A DNA stretch of 12,169 nt from Candidatus Omnitrophota bacterium. Lineage in GTDB: Bacteria; Ratteibacteria; UBA8468; B48-G9; DSTR01. The position numbers and the translations under genes are program-made. Of the stretch, positions 1 to 6,666 are shown in pieces. Each line of letters begins with the position of its first letter. Position 1 is the first letter of the stretch. The DNA is taken from contig JAMWDF010000050.1 in NCBI GenBank assembly GCA_023818865.1, positions 1,847 to 14,015 on the forward strand. The letters are read 5' to 3'. A model generated the notes under the pieces. That model was not told the origin of the DNA. It saw only the letters and a program-made list of their open reading frames with translations, and ran no database searches.

Positions 1-213
1 ATGTAAGAAATACTCCTTTATCATCTCTCCCCGGTAGCCTAAAGCAATCACAAACTGGTTAAAGCCGTAGTGTGCGTAAATTTTCATAATATGCCAGAGG
101 ATTGGACGGCCGCCTATTTCCACCAACGGTTTCGGTTTTAAGAGCGTTTCTTCACTCAATCGGCTTCCCTGTCCCCCAGCCAAAATAACCACGGGTATAC
201 TTTTGTTGGCCAT
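1..213 (-). CDS. rfbF: Glucose-1-phosphate cytidylyltransferase, N-terminal part (cut by window edge)
   Basis: Only the first 71 codons are present; the frame is open to position 1. The protein would make CDP-glucose from CTP and glucose 1-phosphate, the entry step to CDP-linked 3,6-dideoxy or branched sugars of O-antigens. Seen directly: the nucleotidyltransferase signature VILAGGQGSRLSEET (residues 9-23), then KPKPLVEIGGRPILWHIMKIY (in two parts, 26-46) and a GYRGEMIKEYF segment near residue 59. The SEET-x-x-KPKP-hvEIGG-hPILWHIM pattern is typical of RfbF rather than of RmlA or GalU. The ATG at 213 lies 13 bp after the methyltransferase stop and has no clear Shine-Dalgarno, which suggests translational coupling. 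If the pathway is complete, a CDP-glucose 4,6-dehydratase gene (rfbG) should follow outside the window. Confidence 0.9.
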   Translation of the reverse strand, partial: MANKSIPVVILAGGQGSRLSEETLLKPKPLVEIGGRPILWHIMKIYAHYGFNQFVIALGYRGEMIKEYFLH

Positions 214-226
214 TGGTGACAAAAAC

Positions 227-979
227 TTAACCACTTCCGTTAACAACCTGGAAGACCGCTTTGATTCTTTTTCTCCAAGGTACTGTCCAAAAACTTCCCC
301 TATAACAGAAACCGGATTTTTCAGCTAAATTTGTTAGGGTAGACAACGAAAAATAAATTAAATGTTCAGGTGGTTTCCATTCCACCCACCGACTAATATC
401 TTTCAGTTTCCATGCTTCCGCGAGATCAGGCGTACCCACAATGATATACCCGTTCTCTTTTAGGAAACTGCGGCATTTTACTAAACCAGCCAGAGGATTA
501 CTCAGGTGTTCAATAACGTCAAATAAGGTAACTACATCAAATTTTTCCCCAGGGGTGTAAGAATTGTCAAGAAAATTGGCGTATTCGGCTTTGGCCTGAT
601 AGTGCTTGCAAGCAAATTCAACTTCTGCTTGACAAATATCAACTCCTCGGGCTTTAATACCTGCCAGGTTGGCTTCTTTCAGGAAAAATCCACAGCCGCA
701 CCCAATATCCAACAAACTGATATTGCTTTTTTTCATTAGACGCAAAACCCGACGGACCTCTCTTCTGGCTCCTCGCCTCTTGCTTATTTCCTTTTTCGCA
801 TAGTCTGTTAAGTAACTTTCCTGGCGAGTCTTATAAAACGAGAGAATTTCTTCGCTTGTTGGTTGGGGATTAACGAAGTGCAGCTGACAACTTTGACAGC
901 AGACTATCCGATAGCCAGCTATAACAACTACTAATCTTTGATTCTCGCTTCCACATAACGGACAGCCAATTATTTTCAT
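227..979 (-). CDS. Class I SAM-dependent methyltransferase with N-terminal zinc ribbon
   Basis: A 250-residue methyltransferase of the Methyltransf_11/23 type. Residues 6-31 hold two CxxC knuckles (C6/C9 and C28/C31), followed by an FVNPQP motif, the usual N-terminal zinc ribbon of this envelope-sugar methyltransferase group. The SAM-binding motif I is LLDIGCGCGFFL (residues 89-100), the acidic residue ending strand 2 is D114, and FDVVTLFDVIEHL (147-159) is the post-motif region. A later HLIYFS stretch is also typical of the group. It is much shorter than the roughly 400-residue TylC3-like sugar C-methyltransferases and lacks their C-terminal domain, so O-methylation or another acceptor is possible. 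It lies 5 bp after the GT2 gene and just before rfbF, so I infer a nucleotide-sugar or glycan substrate. The exact acceptor cannot be read from sequence. Confidence 0.85.
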   Translation of the reverse strand: MKIIGCPLCGSENQRLVVVIAGYRIVCCQSCQLHFVNPQPTSEEILSFYKTRQESYLTDYAKKEISKRRGARREVRRVLRLMKKSNISLLDIGCGCGFFLKEANLAGIKARGVDICQAEVEFACKHYQAKAEYANFLDNSYTPGEKFDVVTLFDVIEHLSNPLAGLVKCRSFLKENGYIIVGTPDLAEAWKLKDISRWVEWKPPEHLIYFSLSTLTNLAEKSGFCYRGSFWTVPWRKRIKAVFQVVNGSG

Positions 980-984
980 GTTAA

Positions 985-1860
985 TTACTCTTCAAGCCAG
1001 AACGGAGAGTGAATTATTTTCTTGACCTGTTTATCTGAAAGTTTCCAGAAAGGCTGGTCTGCTCTCCTTTTTTTAACTATTATACCACGGTGTTGATAAA
1101 TCCAGATAAGTTCCTTCAAAAGATAAGGGCGGAGGCAAAAAAAGGTATGAAGAATTGAGCAGACGATGGGACTGAGTGCTGTCCATAAACTGTCATAACA
1201 GGAAAGGAAAAAGATCATTCTGTTTCTGAACCTTAACTGCCTAACACTTCTCTTAGGCTCGCGTTTAATAGTTCCCTCACCCTGATGATAAACTAAGCTA
1301 GCCGGTTCGCATAAACTTCGCCAACCTCTTTTCCAGGCTCGGTAGCCCAGGTCCCTATCTTCATAATAGTACCGACCGTAGATTGGATGAAAACCGCCTA
1401 ATTCAAGAAACTTTTGGCGGTCATAAGCTGCGTGGCCTCCGCTATAAAGAATGAAATGAGGTGGTGATAAATTGGTGGTATTTCTAATAGAGTTAGAGTT
1501 CAAGGAGCTAACCGAAAAAATATTTCGCCGAAGAAAATGCTGAATTAGAGGTTCAATAAATCCAGGGTTAACCCGGACATCGTTATTAAGGAGAATCACT
1601 ATTCGGTGGGAGCAGGCTTTTACCGCAATATTATAAGCAACGCCAACACTCTGATTGGCAGGCAGTCTTAAGATTTTCAAAGTATTAGAGTGTTCTCGGA
1701 GAAAAGGTTCAGTGCCATCGGTGCTTCCATTATCCACCACGATAATTTCATCAATGAAGTTCCTTGTTCTGACCGCATCAATTACTGTAGGTAAATTTTC
1801 CTTTAAGAGTTCTTTACCATTGTAAGTAAGGATGACGATAGAAACAGGCAAATTATTCAT
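985..1860 (-). CDS. Glycosyltransferase family 2 (rhamnosyltransferase-like)
   Basis: A 291-residue GT-A fold glycosyltransferase. It opens with VSIVILTYNGKELL (6-19), then EIIVVDNGSTDGT (38-50), the nucleotide-sugar binding core. The metal-binding DXD position is L-N92-N93-D94, and GGF...YYYEDRDLGYRAWKRGW (155-180, in parts) carries the likely catalytic acidic pair E167-D168; VYHQGEG (190-196) follows. These features match the WcaA/RfbN-like GT2 group that transfers rhamnose or related sugars. Residues about 222-250 are hydrophobic and could touch the membrane. The ATG overlaps the end of the upstream GT9 gene by 8 bp (ATGAATAA), so translation is probably coupled. Expected role: a cytoplasmic-face enzyme adding a sugar in LPS core or O-chain assembly. 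Donor and acceptor are unknown. Confidence 0.88.
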   Translation of the reverse strand: MNNLPVSIVILTYNGKELLKENLPTVIDAVRTRNFIDEIIVVDNGSTDGTEPFLREHSNTLKILRLPANQSVGVAYNIAVKACSHRIVILLNNDVRVNPGFIEPLIQHFLRRNIFSVSSLNSNSIRNTTNLSPPHFILYSGGHAAYDRQKFLELGGFHPIYGRYYYEDRDLGYRAWKRGWRSLCEPASLVYHQGEGTIKREPKRSVRQLRFRNRMIFFLSCYDSLWTALSPIVCSILHTFFCLRPYLLKELIWIYQHRGIIVKKRRADQPFWKLSDKQVKKIIHSPFWLEE

Positions 1861-2848
1861 AGAGCATCACCTTGGCCTGACTGAGTACTTCTTCTGGAGT
1901 TATAGACTTCAAACAGTCAAGGCGAACACAGAATTTTTGATAACATGGTCCGCAACTTAGTCGTTTGCTTATGTACCGCGCCCCAGGGGGACAATGTTTT
2001 CTGGGATCTGTGGGACCGAAAATAGCCAGGGTTTTTGTACCGGTCGCCACTCCGATGTGAAGGGGTAAGCTATCAGTGGTTATCACTAACCGGGCAAACT
2101 GGATTAAAAGAGCGAGTTGGGAGAAAGATGTTTTCCCACAGAAAGAAATTACCTGGCCTGCTACTAAGGAGGCAATTCGTTCAGCTATCTTGGTCTCTTC
2201 TCTGGTCCCGACAATGATTACTTGGTAGCCAGTGCTCTTCAGAGATGCTGCCAACTGAGCAAAGTATTCGGCAGGCCACCTCTTAGTTGGCCACTCTTGA
2301 GAGGCCCCAGGATGAATAACCACAGTTGGCTGGGAGATGTCAACGTGATTCTTGGCTAGAAATTCAGGGAAATGTTTTTCGGTCACTTTATCCACCCAGA
2401 CATGAAAATCAGGTGTGATTTTTTCTGCCCCCAGCCGGCGAAGAAGAGAGAACTGGGAATTGCGAATGTCCCCTGGTAATCTGGTAGGGACACAAAGACG
2501 ATAAACAAGTTTACCAAGAAGTCTATCACTTAGTCCAGCTTTAACTTTTGCCCGCATTCCTGCGACTAGTAATTCTGTCCGCAAACTACCCTGTAAATTA
2601 ACTACCAGATCAAAGTCTTCCTGATTCATTTTTAAAAGGTTTTCGCGAAAGCTGTTTTTAAGCCAATGGATATGGTTGAAAACCGGACATGGTTCAACTA
2701 TTTCGTGGTATTCTTTCTTGGTGAGAAGGTGAATTTCACTATCAGGGAAACTGAGTTTGAATGATTGGAAAAAAGGAGAACTCAGGACAATATCCCCTGC
2801 CGCCCCAGTTTTAATCAATAAAACTCTACAACGGTGCGTTCCCATCAT
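1853..2848 (-). CDS. Glycosyltransferase family 9 (ADP-heptose:LPS heptosyltransferase-like), copy 2
   Basis: A 331-residue GT-B glycosyltransferase of the WaaC/WaaF/WaaQ family. Seen: the N-terminal LLIKTGAAGDIVLSSP (10-25), whose Asp19 matches the conserved catalytic-region Asp of heptosyltransferases; VIHPGASQEWPTKRWP (177-192), the donor-phosphate region; and ITTDSLPLHIGVATG followed by LAIFGPTDP (256-282), the C-terminal ADP-sugar binding signature. TDSLPLHI is a variant of the usual D-S/T-G-P-M/L-H. Near the C-terminus four cysteines (299, 302, 307, 312) form C-x2-C-x4-C-x4-C. There are two adjacent ATG codons (2848 and 2845); the first forms an ATGA overlap with the stop of the small ORF upstream, and no Shine-Dalgarno precedes it. 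The sugar may be heptose or another donor, so I do not assign a waa gene symbol. Confidence 0.9.
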   Translation of the reverse strand: MMGTHRCRVLLIKTGAAGDIVLSSPFFQSFKLSFPDSEIHLLTKKEYHEIVEPCPVFNHIHWLKNSFRENLLKMNQEDFDLVVNLQGSLRTELLVAGMRAKVKAGLSDRLLGKLVYRLCVPTRLPGDIRNSQFSLLRRLGAEKITPDFHVWVDKVTEKHFPEFLAKNHVDISQPTVVIHPGASQEWPTKRWPAEYFAQLAASLKSTGYQVIIVGTREETKIAERIASLVAGQVISFCGKTSFSQLALLIQFARLVITTDSLPLHIGVATGTKTLAIFGPTDPRKHCPPGARYISKRLSCGPCYQKFCVRLDCLKSITPEEVLSQAKVMLYE

Positions 2849-3027
2849 ACCAGTTCAGCGTAAACATCTACGTTCGTTTTATCATTCTGTCCGCAGAAAA
2901 TTGTCTTTAGGTTCAATCTTTTGACTCCTGTCTCGTGATTTTTCCAACCAGGGATTAGAGACGAGTAATGCGGTCTCTCCATGGAAGCTTCCACTTTTGG
3001 TTGAACAAGAAATCTTATGTCCCTCAA
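2845..3027 (-). CDS. Small unidentified ORF (60 codons) between the two GT9 genes
   Basis: I do not recognise this protein. The case for it being real is its signals. A TTG start at 3027 is preceded by AGGAG (complement of 3034-3038) with 6-nt spacing, an in-frame TAA lies just upstream so the ORF cannot extend further, and its TGA stop forms an ATGA overlap with the ATG of the next GT9 gene, as in coupled operon genes. The product is small, basic and soluble-looking, with no signal peptide, membrane segment or recognised motif (one Cys, one Trp). An overlapping 67-codon ORF in another frame (3085-2882) competes with it. It could be a genuine small protein, a leader peptide helping translation of the GT9 gene, or a decayed remnant. 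Confidence 0.35.
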   Translation of the reverse strand: MRDIRFLVQPKVEASMERPHYSSLIPGWKNHETGVKRLNLKTIFCGQNDKTNVDVYAELV

Positions 3028-3166
3028 CGGTTACTCCTACCAAAACCTTAGTGTTTTTCTGACGAGACCCAGGCCGTGGATGCACTCTTTAAGTCTCTCT
3101 GAAACATTCTTAGAACGAGAAATAAGATTATGATTTTACCAAATAGAAGAAAAAGATTTAGTTAAC
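2849..3166. other. 318-bp spacer between the GT9 genes, the only long gap in the window
   Basis: This gap breaks the otherwise tight gene packing. Its left part is covered by the candidate 60-codon ORF. Seen in the DNA: a perfect 12-bp palindrome TGGAAGCTTCCA at 2982-2993; an inverted pair AGAGAC (2957-2962) and GTCTCT (2973-2978) separated by 10 nt; and an A+T-rich stretch at about 3115-3166 just after the upstream GT9 stop. I see no T-run terminator and no convincing -35/-10 pair on the minus strand. The spacer may be a remnant of a lost gene, a small gene, or a structured mRNA leader for the second GT9 gene. Confidence 0.5.
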
Positions 3167-4195
3167 TTACTCAAAATCAAAAAGGTACAATTGTTTTCCT
3201 TCGTTGAGAATAAACCGACAGGCCTGAATCACCTGTTCAATTTCTACTTGCTTCATACAGGCAAATTGGTGGTGACATTTGGCTGGGTTCTGACAGGGAA
3301 AACAACTGATTTGACTATGAATTACCTGATTTCTTGGCCCCAGCGGTCCGTAGCGGTATGGATTACCAGGCCCAAAGATGCTTACTACTGGGCAGTCAAC
3401 GGCCACGGCCAGGTGCATTGGTCCGGTATCGTTTGTTATCATCAAGTCACAATTTTCCAGCAGCGCGGCGAGTTCCCTAATAGTGGTTTTCCCTGCTATA
3501 TTAATAACATTTCTGCTCTGGATAGAAGCGCAAATTTCAGCAGCCAGTGCTTTTTCACTTGCTCCGCCGGTAACGAGAATTTTCGCCTCAAATTCTTGAA
3601 CTAACTGGCGGCCAACAGCGGCAAATTTCTCTTTGGCCCATCTTTTTCCCGAAAAATTCGCCCCGGGATTGATGGTTACCAGGATATCAGACCTTTTTAT
3701 ATCAAAGGATTTGAGCCACTTTTCTGCTTTTTCTTTTTCTGAAGGATATAAAGGAAAGTAGAGTCGTATCTCTTCCGACAGTGGGAAAAAGGGTTTCAAT
3801 TGTTGCAATACTCGTTCACTCTCGTGGGTAAAGACCTTGTCGGAGTGAAATTCACTCCAAAAAAAAGTCATTTTATAACGCGTTCGCAACAAGAAAGGCA
3901 GTAAGGAATTTCGGAAGTCCACCGTCAGATCATACCGAAAGTGTCTTATCTCCTGCAGCGAGCGAAGCCACTGGCCGAGGGACTTTTTTTCTAAAATGAA
4001 ATGTCGCGCAAACCAGGGATGGTTTTCAGCAAATTCTTTGGCCGCAGGGCCCACGGCAATATCTATCTCAGCCTTCTTGAATGTATCGCGAATCAACTTA
4101 ATTGCCGGAGTAAGAACCAGATTGTCTCCGAGACAGCTCAGGCCGATTAACAGGATTTTTTTTAATGGAAAAGAGGCAATATCCTTTGGGCACAT
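3167..4195 (-). CDS. Glycosyltransferase family 9 (ADP-heptose:LPS heptosyltransferase-like), copy 1
   Basis: A 342-residue WaaF-like GT-B enzyme. N-terminal LKKILLIGLSCLGDNLVLTP (11-30) contains the conserved Asp24 of heptosyltransferases. VTINPGANFSGKRWAKEKFA (173-192) is the interdomain donor region, and MITNDTGPMHLAVA (252-265) with VVSIFGPGNPYRYGPLG (270-286) is the canonical C-terminal ADP-sugar binding signature, closer to WaaF than the second copy. Four cysteines at 298, 301, 307 and 313 (C-x2-C-x5-C-x5-C) lie near the C-terminus. The ATG at 4195 has a good GAGG about 7 nt upstream (GAGGCGGAAATATG) and overlaps the ELM1-family gene by 34 bp. Its likely role is transfer of a heptose-type sugar to the inner core of LPS at the cytoplasmic face. 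The exact sugar is inferred from family only. Confidence 0.92.
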   Translation of the reverse strand: MCPKDIASFPLKKILLIGLSCLGDNLVLTPAIKLIRDTFKKAEIDIAVGPAAKEFAENHPWFARHFILEKKSLGQWLRSLQEIRHFRYDLTVDFRNSLLPFLLRTRYKMTFFWSEFHSDKVFTHESERVLQQLKPFFPLSEEIRLYFPLYPSEKEKAEKWLKSFDIKRSDILVTINPGANFSGKRWAKEKFAAVGRQLVQEFEAKILVTGGASEKALAAEICASIQSRNVINIAGKTTIRELAALLENCDLMITNDTGPMHLAVAVDCPVVSIFGPGNPYRYGPLGPRNQVIHSQISCFPCQNPAKCHHQFACMKQVEIEQVIQACRFILNEGKQLYLFDFE

Positions 4196-5241
4196 ATTTC
4201 CGCCTCGTTCATTGCTTTGAAATTATATTTATGGCACGCGGAGAGACACTCTGACAGTCGGTCTGGTTCAACGGTTGACAAGTATAGTATATGGTTTCTC
4301 TGAGCCATTTTTTTAAACGTTTCATCAAAAATAAGTTTTCTTGCGCTTTTCCTTTCCACGCCAACGACGATTACTTTTTTGCCGGCGGTTATGCTTTCAG
4401 AAATCATATTGATACTGTCTTCCGTAACCACCAAGATATCTGAACACGCCAGAATTCCCCAGTAATAACTTTTTCCTGGCAGATGCCCAGGGTATTCTGC
4501 ATAAACTACTGCCTGCCAACGAGGGAGTTGTTTTTGAAGATATTGTACTACATTTTCTGGCGTTCGCCGGGAGGTAGTGAAAAGTAAACTGACGCGATGA
4601 CCCTTGGCATAGGTACGTAATCCGGCCAGAAGTTTTTTTGTCCACGTCACAGTTATTCGGTAGTTCTGGTCGTTTCCGCCAAGGAGGATGCCTATAATCT
4701 CCGAGCCAGGTGGAACACTGACTATTTGGGAAAATTCCTGACGGTACATCTGAAGAACTGACGGTGTAATACTATTGGGAGAACCAAGGGTTACTAACAC
4801 GTTTTTCCCCAACTGTTTCATTCGGCAGAAGTCATGGTAGGGGATGATGGCTAGATCAAAAAGAGATAGAGGTAACCACGACGGCACCATGAGAATTACC
4901 GAACGCCAGCCGTAGGTTCTGGCTATAGTTAAATTCACCGGAGCAAGTACTGAACCGGCTGAAATGACACAGACATTGTTTTTTTCAGGCAACTGAGGCA
5001 GCGGCCTTTCAAGAAAGAAGTTGAGAAATCTTTGCGCTAGTTTCCACAGGCGGCACCGACAAAACAAGGCAATTATTTTAGAAGCAAGTTTATATCTCCC
5101 TTTACGGCCTGGCAAAGAGTAAGTGAGACCGCGCAATCTAATTGGCACAATTTGAATTTCTCCGCCTGGTAAAGCTTGAGCCACCCCTTGAGCCTGATTG
5201 AGATTCCCCTTGATTCCATCATCCAGAACTAAGATTTTCAT
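4162..5241 (-). CDS. ELM1/DUF1022-family protein (Mito_fiss_Elm1), probable glycosyltransferase-like
   Basis: A 359-residue member of the ELM1 family (Pfam Mito_fiss_Elm1), named after a plant mitochondrial fission factor. Bacterial members occur beside LPS genes and have a GT-B-like architecture. Seen: the N-terminal signature LVLDDGIKGNLNQAQGVAQAL (4-24, in parts), VISAGS (92-97), LLGGN (186-190), FTTSRRTPEN (221-230) and VVTEDSINMISES (271-283). The last resembles the nucleotide-sugar binding end of GT-B enzymes. No membrane anchor is obvious. The start overlaps the hisF stop as ATGA (5238-5241), and the end overlaps the GT9 gene by 34 bp, so it bridges the nitrogen genes and the glycan genes in one transcript. 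A glycosyltransferase role in the envelope is inferred from fold and context; I know no firmly defined reaction for bacterial members. Confidence 0.85.
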   Translation of the reverse strand: MKILVLDDGIKGNLNQAQGVAQALPGGEIQIVPIRLRGLTYSLPGRKGRYKLASKIIALFCRCRLWKLAQRFLNFFLERPLPQLPEKNNVCVISAGSVLAPVNLTIARTYGWRSVILMVPSWLPLSLFDLAIIPYHDFCRMKQLGKNVLVTLGSPNSITPSVLQMYRQEFSQIVSVPPGSEIIGILLGGNDQNYRITVTWTKKLLAGLRTYAKGHRVSLLFTTSRRTPENVVQYLQKQLPRWQAVVYAEYPGHLPGKSYYWGILACSDILVVTEDSINMISESITAGKKVIVVGVERKSARKLIFDETFKKMAQRNHILYLSTVEPDRLSECLSACHKYNFKAMNEAEICAQRILPLFH

Positions 5242-5996
5242 AACCTGACCGGAATATTATGCTCGGCAAGAAACTTTTTTGCTTCAGAGATGCTCATCTG
5301 GCGGAAATGCACGAGAGAAGCCAGAAGGACTGCCGAGGCTTTCCCTTCTGTAATTACGGAAAGTAAATCCATAAGAGAACCGGCTCCACCAGAAGCAATC
5401 ACCGGTATGGTAACCAGTTCTGTTACCTGTCTGGTTAGCTGACAGTCATAGCCAGAAGTAGTGCCATCCCGGTCGATACTCGTCAAAAGAATTTCACCAG
5501 CACCGAGTCTTTCTGCTTGCTTGCACCACTGGATGGCGTCCAGTCCTGTCGGAGTTTTCCCTGCTTCCACATATATCTGCCAGTTTTTTTCTTCAGTTTT
5601 CTTAGCGTCAACAGCCACAACGATACATTGAGAGCCAAACTTTTTGGCGGCTTGTTCTATCAAATGTGGCTGGCGAACCGCAGCTGTATTTATCGAGACC
5701 TTGTCAGCTCCTGATTCAAGTAACCTTTCCACGTCGGCTAAAGAGCGAATACCTCCACCAACTGTAAAGGGTATAAATATCACCGCAGCAATTTCTCTGA
5801 CAGTGTTCACCATAGTACTCCTTGCCTCTATCGTGGCGCTAATATCAAGAAAAACCAGCTCATCGGCCCCTTCATTACTGTAAAAAGCAGCAAGTTCCAC
5901 CGGGTTTCCAGCAAAGCGAAGTTGTTTGAATCTGGTACCTTTTACCACCGCTCCGTTGTGAACATCAAGGCAAGGTATAATCCTTTTGGCTAACAT
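5238..5996 (-). CDS. hisF: Imidazole glycerol phosphate synthase, cyclase subunit
   Basis: A 252-residue (beta/alpha)8 barrel, the normal HisF length. With HisH it converts PRFAR and glutamine-derived ammonia into imidazole glycerol phosphate and AICAR. Seen: MLAKRIIPCLDVHNG at the N-terminus with catalytic Asp11 and Lys19, the phosphate-binding TVGGGIRS (78-85), GADKVSINTAAV (96-107), catalytic Asp130 in VVAVDAKK, the second phosphate site ASGGAGS, and a C-terminal IPVRL. It is highly canonical, which argues for true histidine-pathway activity rather than the divergent HisF2 of acetamidino-sugar clusters. It follows hisH after 6 bp, with GAGG overlapping the hisH stop region as ribosome binding site, and overlaps the ELM1-family gene by 4 bp. 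The usual hisA between hisH and hisF is absent. Confidence 0.97.
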   Translation of the reverse strand: MLAKRIIPCLDVHNGAVVKGTRFKQLRFAGNPVELAAFYSNEGADELVFLDISATIEARSTMVNTVREIAAVIFIPFTVGGGIRSLADVERLLESGADKVSINTAAVRQPHLIEQAAKKFGSQCIVVAVDAKKTEEKNWQIYVEAGKTPTGLDAIQWCKQAERLGAGEILLTSIDRDGTTSGYDCQLTRQVTELVTIPVIASGGAGSLMDLLSVITEGKASAVLLASLVHFRQMSISEAKKFLAEHNIPVRL

Positions 5997-6002
5997 TGTT
6001 CC

Positions 6003-6620
6003 TCATGGGGCATTAGGCATTTGTCTAAGAAAAACTGAAAGAAACGATAGTCCGGAAGTGCCACTCTTTTCTGGATGAAATTGAACGCCAATGACGTTTT
6101 CCCAGCAGACAAAGGAGACAAAACGACAACCATACTCAGTAACTCCAGCTACAATCAAATGGTCTTGAGGTAACACATAGTAAGAGTGAGCGAAGTAGAA
6201 AAATTGGTTTTGCCCAACGGATTTTAGATAGTCAGCGGCTTTCTCTTGGAAGAATACCTGATTCCATCCCATATGTGGTACGGGTAAATTATTTCTTTTA
6301 AAGCGAACCACCTTTCCTTTGAAAATTCCCAATCCGGCCTGGTTACCTTCTTCGCTTTGTTCAAAAATCATTTGCATTCCCAGGCAAATTGCCAGGGTTG
6401 GTTTTTTTTTTGAAACTTCCTCTTTGATAGCTGAGGCCAATCCCAGTTTGTTAAGGTTGTCCATCCCTTCGTCAAACGCCCCCACTCCTGGTAAAATAAT
6501 ACGATCGACTTTCTTCAAATCATCCGGGTTACTTGTGGTTAGTACTTCTTCTTGGCAGCGGCGAACTGCCATAACTACGCTATAGATGTTCCCGAGGCCA
6601 TAGTCAATCACAGCGGTCAT
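6003..6620 (-). CDS. hisH: Imidazole glycerol phosphate synthase, glutaminase subunit
   Basis: A 205-residue class I (triad) glutamine amidotransferase that releases ammonia for HisF. Seen: AVIDYGLGNIYSV (3-15), the oxyanion-loop PGVGAFDEGM (44-53), the nucleophile Cys79 in AICLGMQMIFEQSEEG (77-92), VPHMGWN (114-120), and His182/Glu184 in GVQFHPEKSG. All triad residues are present and length is normal. The ATG at 6620 has only a weak purine-rich stretch (GTAGAAAG) before it, 46 bp after the purF-like stop. Being directly upstream of hisF, it should form the standard heterodimer with that product. No other histidine gene is visible in the window, so the rest of the pathway must be encoded elsewhere or be missing. 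Confidence 0.95.
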   Translation of the reverse strand: MTAVIDYGLGNIYSVVMAVRRCQEEVLTTSNPDDLKKVDRIILPGVGAFDEGMDNLNKLGLASAIKEEVSKKKPTLAICLGMQMIFEQSEEGNQAGLGIFKGKVVRFKRNNLPVPHMGWNQVFFQEKAADYLKSVGQNQFFYFAHSYYVLPQDHLIVAGVTEYGCRFVSFVCWENVIGVQFHPEKSGTSGLSFLSVFLRQMPNAP

Positions 6621-6666
6621 CTTTCTACCCTGTAAAGGTATTTCTTATTGTTTTCAGGAAACAAGC

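Noticed and set aside
2982..2993. Palindrome TGGAAGCTTCCA as a mobile-element end or operator
   Set aside because: It is a single copy with no partner repeat, transposase or target duplication, and a 12-bp palindrome alone is weak evidence.
2882..3085. 67-codon minus-strand ORF starting with GTG in the GT9 spacer
   Set aside because: It overlaps the better-supported 60-codon ORF in another frame, has a poorer ribosome binding context, ends without coupling to a gene, and shows no recognisable motif.
3191..3604. Plus-strand ORF of 137 codons opposite the first GT9 gene
   Set aside because: It is antisense to a gene with clear GT9 motifs and has no recognisable protein features. Other plus-strand ORFs were rejected for the same reason.
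5238..6620. HisH/HisF as WbpG-type acetamidino-sugar paralogues
   Set aside because: Both proteins keep canonical histidine-pathway motifs and length and no WbpG/PseA-like sugar amidotransferase is present. The idea survives only as a hypothesis involving the GuaA-like protein.
5238..6620. Part of a full histidine operon
   Set aside because: No hisA, hisB, hisI, hisG or hisD is found on either side; the neighbours are purine-type and glycan genes.
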